In this document: piece by piece, positions 60,650 to 64,000 of the stretch | How the letters are laid out: each line of letters starts with the position of its first letter | Numbering within the stretch: the first letter of the stretch is position 1 | Source of the DNA: Calliopum simillimum | Lineage: Eukaryota > Arthropoda > Insecta > Diptera > Lauxaniidae | DNA length: 64,000 nt | Assembly (NCBI GenBank): GCA_951812925.1 | Contig: OX638368.1 | Span: forward strand, 154,118,492 to 154,182,491 | Direction of reading: 5' to 3' | Notes under the pieces: model-generated | Seen by the model: the letters and a program-made list of their open reading frames with translations, nothing else | Told to the model about the DNA's origin: nothing | The model's database searches: none | Position numbers and translations under genes: made by a program

Positions 60650-60868
60650 TACACACAAAAAATAGAGCATAAAAAAGTTCATCGAATTTGAGCCGAGAAC
60701 AGTAGTCATTGACTACGTATATATGAATCATTTTATTTAAATTTTAGAACTTTTCATAAAATATAAGAACGAAGTTCATACATTTTTTTTTTCATAATTA
60801 ATGCTGTTTTCGGCTCAAACTCGATGAATTTTTCATTAATATTATGTTGTTTTTTTTTCTGTGTGTAG
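60650..60868. mobile_element. 219-bp fold-back MITE
   Basis: Left ACACACAAAAAA, GAGCATAA, TTCATCGAATTTGAGCCGA, GAACAG (60651-60702); right in reverse complement ACACACAGAAAAAAA, CATAA, TTCATCGAGTTTGAGCCGA, AAACAG (60867-60804). The loop holds a further palindromic AACTTTTCATAAAATATAAG stretch. Non-coding. Confidence 0.75.
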
Positions 60869-60973
60869 GAAATATGCTGCTGAAGCTCTGAAATTTGTAA
60901 ATTTTCTGATATTCCATGATTGGGCTGAAAAATTCTTAAGCTGCTTAGTGACATTTTTATTGAAAATTGTCTA

Positions 60974-60981
60974 GTGTGCAG
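60974..60981. repeat. Left target-site duplication GTGTGCAG
   Basis: The exact eight bases recur at 62509-62516 on the other side of the fold-back. Confidence 0.8.
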
Positions 60982-62508
60982 TAGAGGTGTTTTAAGAATG
61001 TATGGAGATCCTTAGTAACAACATTTTGATACTTGACACCCCTCAATTTTGTGAGGTTGGAAAAAAATATGAGTTTGCAAAACAAAGTTTGGGGGTGGGG
61101 TGAGGGTAAAGGTTGGCGCATCGAGGTCAAAGGTGAGAGAAAAAGAGAAAAAATGTACATACAGCAATACAAATGCTTAGGGGTCCCCTCTAGAGGGGTC
61201 GAATGTGTGACCGACCCACATTATTTTTCCCCCTCCAACATTTTTACTCAGCATACTTACCCCCCTAAGGGGGTTCCCATACAAAACTGAAATTTTTAGG
61301 AAATGGACACCCACCACTCCCTGGGTGCCCCTAGAAGGGTCAATTGTATGACTGGTCCCTAATATTTTTTCTTCCACAACATTTTTCCCCAACATACTTA
61401 CCCTCTATCTCTGACTCTTTAGGGGACTCCTGTAAAAAATACATAGATGTCATAGACATGAAAAATATGGAAAGAAAATCGTCAAATAGGCCCATAACTG
61501 CCCAGAAGTCACTCCTAGAGGAGTCAAATATATGATCGACCCCTATTAGCCCCCCTCCAAAGTTTTTTCTCAGCATTCCTACCCCCTACCCCCTATTTCC
61601 AATCCTTAAGGGGGCTCCCATACAAAGTTACTGTTTTTACAGAAAATGCCCCCACTGCCCTTACTGGCCCACGAGTACCCCTAGAAGAGTCAAATTTTTT
61701 TGCGAACTATATTTTTTTCCCACATACTTGCCTCCTATTTTCAATCCTAAAAGGGGCTGCCATACAATTATTTCTTTTATAAATTTTCCTAGAAATAATG
61801 GGGGTCGGTCATACATTTGCCCTTTCTAGGGGTACCCATAGTCCAGTTAGGGCAGTTGGGGCAGTTTTTAAAAAAACCGTAACTTTGCATGGTAACCCCC
61901 TTAAGGATTGGAAATAGGGGGTAGGTAATCTGTGAAACTTTGGAGGGGGGGTAATGGGGGTCGGTCATATATTTGACTTCTCTTTGAGAGACTCCTGGGG
62001 AATTATGGGCCTATTTGACGATTTCCTTTCCATATATTTTATGTCTATGACGTCAATTTTGTATAGGGGCCCCCTTAAGAGCTAGAAATAGAGGGTAAGT
62101 ATGGTGCGAAAAAATGTTGAAGAGGAAAAAATATTAGGGGCCGGTCATACATTTGACTCTTCTAGGGACACCCTGGGAGTGGTGGGGGTTGATTTCCTAA
62201 AAATCTCAATTTTGTATGGAAGCACCCTTAGGGGTTACAGGTAAGGGGTAGGTATGTTTGGTAAAAATGTTGGGGGAGAAAAAATAATGTGGGTCGGTCA
62301 TACATTTGAACCCTCTAGAGGTGGCCCCTCTTGTAGGACTGAAAGTAAATTGTTTCTGCATTTCTCTCATCTTTGACCTCGATGCGCTAACCCTTGCCCT
62401 TACCCCACTCCCAAAATTTTTTTTCCGAACTCATTTTTTTTTCAAACCTCACAAAATTGAGGGGTGTTAAGTATCAAAACCCAAAATTAGTGAACTAAAA
62501 CACCCCTA
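60982..62508. mobile_element. hAT-like long fold-back element, 1,527 bp
   Basis: Ends are TAGAGGTGTTTTA (left) and TAGGGGTGTTTTA (right, reverse complement). The arms, about 60982-61695 and 61800-62508, are reverse complements over most of 700 bp, sharing CACCCCTCAATTTTGTGAGG, GCGCATCGAGGTCAAAG, CCGACCCACATTATTTTT, TAGGAAAT, AAATCGTCAAATAGGCCCAT and others. Each arm contains four diverged units (starts about 61185, 61331, 61515, 61682) of pattern CCCTAGA.G.GTCAAATGTATG, ACCGACCCC, TTTTTCC, CATACTTACCCCC, CTAAGGGGG, CCATACAAA. The 8-bp duplication and TAG.G start indicate a hAT-type mobiliser. The ORFs inside are palindrome shadows. Confidence 0.87.
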
Positions 62509-62516
62509 GTGTGCAG

Positions 62517-63012
62517 CCTAATACATATTCCCTTCGTTGTGGAAAAAAATGTATCTGTATGATAATCATGTTTCTTCTTAATGCATTTGATATGTGTTTA
62601 TATTTAAAAGTTTCTAAAGTGGCATACCATCAAGAGATAACGTGGATTACCAAGAAATGGGCTGTAGAGTATAGATAAAGAAATGGCCTCTGATGAACTA
62701 AATTACAAAGATCTGCTTTGAATGAAAAACCAATAGAAAGGAAAAATTATCAAAATGAATAAGGTTTCAATAAGGTGGCAATAATGAAAATTTACGGAAC
62801 ATGTCACCACAAGTTTGCAAAATTTGAGCATTTTAACATAAAAGAAAAAAAATTCTGAAACAAATCAATTCATGTTTAATATCTTTTTCTTTTCAGGTAA
62901 GAACTTCAAAAATATTTTGTGTAATTATGTGGTGAGAAAGAAACTTGTTATATAGCTAGTTTTTGAAATATTAAATTTCAGAATCATAAGTATATGGACA
63001 CTAATATCAATA
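62517..63012. other. No gene recognised; non-coding
   Basis: AT-rich and unique; no motif-bearing ORF. Confidence 0.45.
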
Positions 63013-63657
63013 GCTAAAATCTGGCAACACCATAATAAAGTTTGATATTTTTTAGCACAAACGTACTCACAACGTTTTAATGTACAAGTGCTATTTTTTT
63101 TGTTTACAGTGAGTTAAGAAAATAAATTTTTCCATTGATAATTTAAGCGATTGATAAATTATGGGGTTTCTAACGAGAACAAACGTTTTTTACAACCAAA
63201 TTTTTAATGAAAAATCGAATGTATTCAAATGGAACTAATGCCCAAGGATGCTTATATCTTACGGTATGTCACATGACGATCTGGCATTATAAGTTCACGA
63301 ACGGCATCAATGTTCTCAGGCACAATGGCCGTTTTTGGACGACCTTTACGGATTCGTCTTTGAGCCAGCGTCGGCCACGATTGAATTCATTAAACCAGTT
63401 TTTCAGAGTGCTATAGGATGGTGCTTATCACCATACAAAGATTTAAGCTCATCGATGCACTCTTGTCGTGATAATCCACGTCGAAAGTTGTGAAAAATGA
63501 TTGCACGAAAATGTTCACGAGTTAATTCCATTTTTTAGCCAAATTGATCTTTTCAAGTCACTGTAAATAACACAAATGATGGTTGTATGTCAAAACGTTC
63601 TGAGTACGTTTATGCTAAAAAGTGTCAAACTTTATTATAGTGTTGCCAGATTTTAGC
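63013..63657 (-). mobile_element. Internally deleted mariner element, 645 bp
   Basis: Terminal inverted repeats of about 65 bp: left GCTAAAATCTGGCAACACCA, TAATAAAGTTTGATA, TTTTTTAGCAC, AAACGTACTCAC, AACGTTTT; right in reverse complement GCTAAAATCTGGCAACACTA, TAATAAAGTTTGACA, CTTTTTAGCAT, AAACGTACTCAG, AACGTTTT. Weaker pairing (TTTACAGTGA) continues about 60 bp further. A TA precedes the left end; the right flank is TT, so the TA duplication has mutated or the edge is off by a base or two. A transposase 5' fragment lies inside, while the catalytic domain is missing. Size is half of a normal ~1.3-kb mariner. Confidence 0.9.
63237..63531 (-). pseudogene. Mariner transposase, N-terminal fragment
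   Basis: From ATG at 63531 the frame reads MELTREHFRAIIFHNFRRG and SRQECIDELKSLYGD, the conserved mariner helix-turn-helix start. After a stop or frameshift near 63410 the second part (KNWFNEFNRGRRWLKDE) continues in another frame, followed by remnants matching the region before the linker (LMPF; in yet another frame ELIMPDRHVTYR). It ends near 63237, where sequence resembling the element's 3' non-coding part begins. No DD34D catalytic residues remain, so this copy could move only with a transposase supplied in trans. Confidence 0.87.
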
Positions 63658-64000
63658 TTTTAACATTTTGCCTAGGCCAGAAATATATAGCAGCCTACGT
63701 ATAGAAAAAATTATGTTACATTTTTGAACTTAAATTTTTGAAAATTAAAATAAAGCATAAAAAAAATTTAACTCCACACAAATCTTCAACAAAGAAGCAT
63801 TCTATTGTCACTGTTAAATTCTTACTAATTTTTGGCAATTTGAGTGCTCTTTATATGTTGCTGCATATATTGGTTCAAAGTCATGTTATATATCCATATA
63901 CCTTTTATTGACAATCTTTACGTGTGTTTTCGATGCTTTCTAACAAAATAATTTACACACCAATACACTGAGACGAGTCTTACTAATGCAGAAATACACA
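63658..64000. other. No gene recognised; non-coding
   Basis: AT-rich, no ORF of note. Confidence 0.45.

Noticed and set aside
61033..61576. Overlapping ORFs on both strands within the long fold-back
   Set aside because: Mirror-image translations of palindrome arms; no protein family signal.

Overview
The window looks like repeat-rich intergenic or intronic DNA of a higher fly (Diptera, Cyclorrhapha). The reasons are high AT content, a gypsy-group errantivirus, mariner and Tc1-type elements, jockey/CR1-like LINE remnants, and an interspersed repeat with a TTGATCAGCG core that I associate with Drosophila and tephritid genomes. The species is not determinable from the sequence. I found no host protein-coding gene, rRNA or tRNA that I can support; almost every recognisable feature is a mobile element or a structured repeat.

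Left part (1-21 kb): a LINE reverse-transcriptase fragment at the left edge (1-190); a diverged tandem array (2.64-3.06 kb); a dispersed repeat (6.48-6.63 kb) with an inverted second copy at 30.7 kb, and another (6.92-7.27 kb) with further copies at 25.4-26.2 kb; a roughly 900-bp AAATG pentanucleotide array (10.44-11.35 kb); a GATTAC/ATCGAT-rich block (12.8-13.3 kb); a 639-bp fold-back element (15.88-16.52 kb); and a TA-flanked element whose end motif recurs inside it (18.08-19.0 kb).

Middle (21-42 kb): a hAT-like fold-back element with an 8-bp target duplication GTGTGCAG (21.13-21.84 kb); a 630-bp element (22.94-23.57 kb); a decayed LINE (26.2-27.7 kb); a second family with repeated end motifs nested in a larger inverted repeat (28.96-30.37 kb); a 2.1-kb element carrying six copies of TCACAAACGTGGCA and a 780-bp internal hairpin (32.76-34.86 kb); a LINE fragment with an FADD motif (37.9-38.2 kb); and a MITE-like inverted repeat beside a Tc1/mariner transposase fragment (39.2-39.9 kb).

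42.9-51.3 kb: an 8,400-bp errantivirus-type LTR retrotransposon on the minus strand. It has two 376-bp LTRs in which I see no difference, a 4-bp TGTA target duplication, a tRNA-Lys(UUU)-type primer site, a long repeat-bearing leader, gag, a -1 slippery heptamer, pol (protease, RT, RNase H, integrase) with a single in-frame TAG in the integrase zinc-binding region, and env apparently expressed from a spliced RNA whose TGA stop overlaps the polypurine tract. It reads as a very recent insertion, defective by one codon.

Right part (51.4-64 kb): a third TA-flanked element with a repeated end motif (51.40-52.99 kb); a near-perfect small palindrome MITE (56.28-56.42 kb); a decayed DD37E-type Tc1/mariner copy (57.5-58.8 kb); a short fold-back (60.65-60.87 kb); a 1,527-bp hAT-like fold-back that also carries an 8-bp GTGTGCAG duplication (60.98-62.51 kb); and an internally deleted mariner with long terminal inverted repeats (63.01-63.66 kb).

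Two observations stand out. The ends of three separate non-autonomous families (18, 29.6 and 51.4 kb) can be aligned to one plan, G(R)GTA...GGGG...GACAC, and each family repeats the inner part of its end inside the element. Two different long fold-back elements 40 kb apart are flanked by the same 8-bp duplication.
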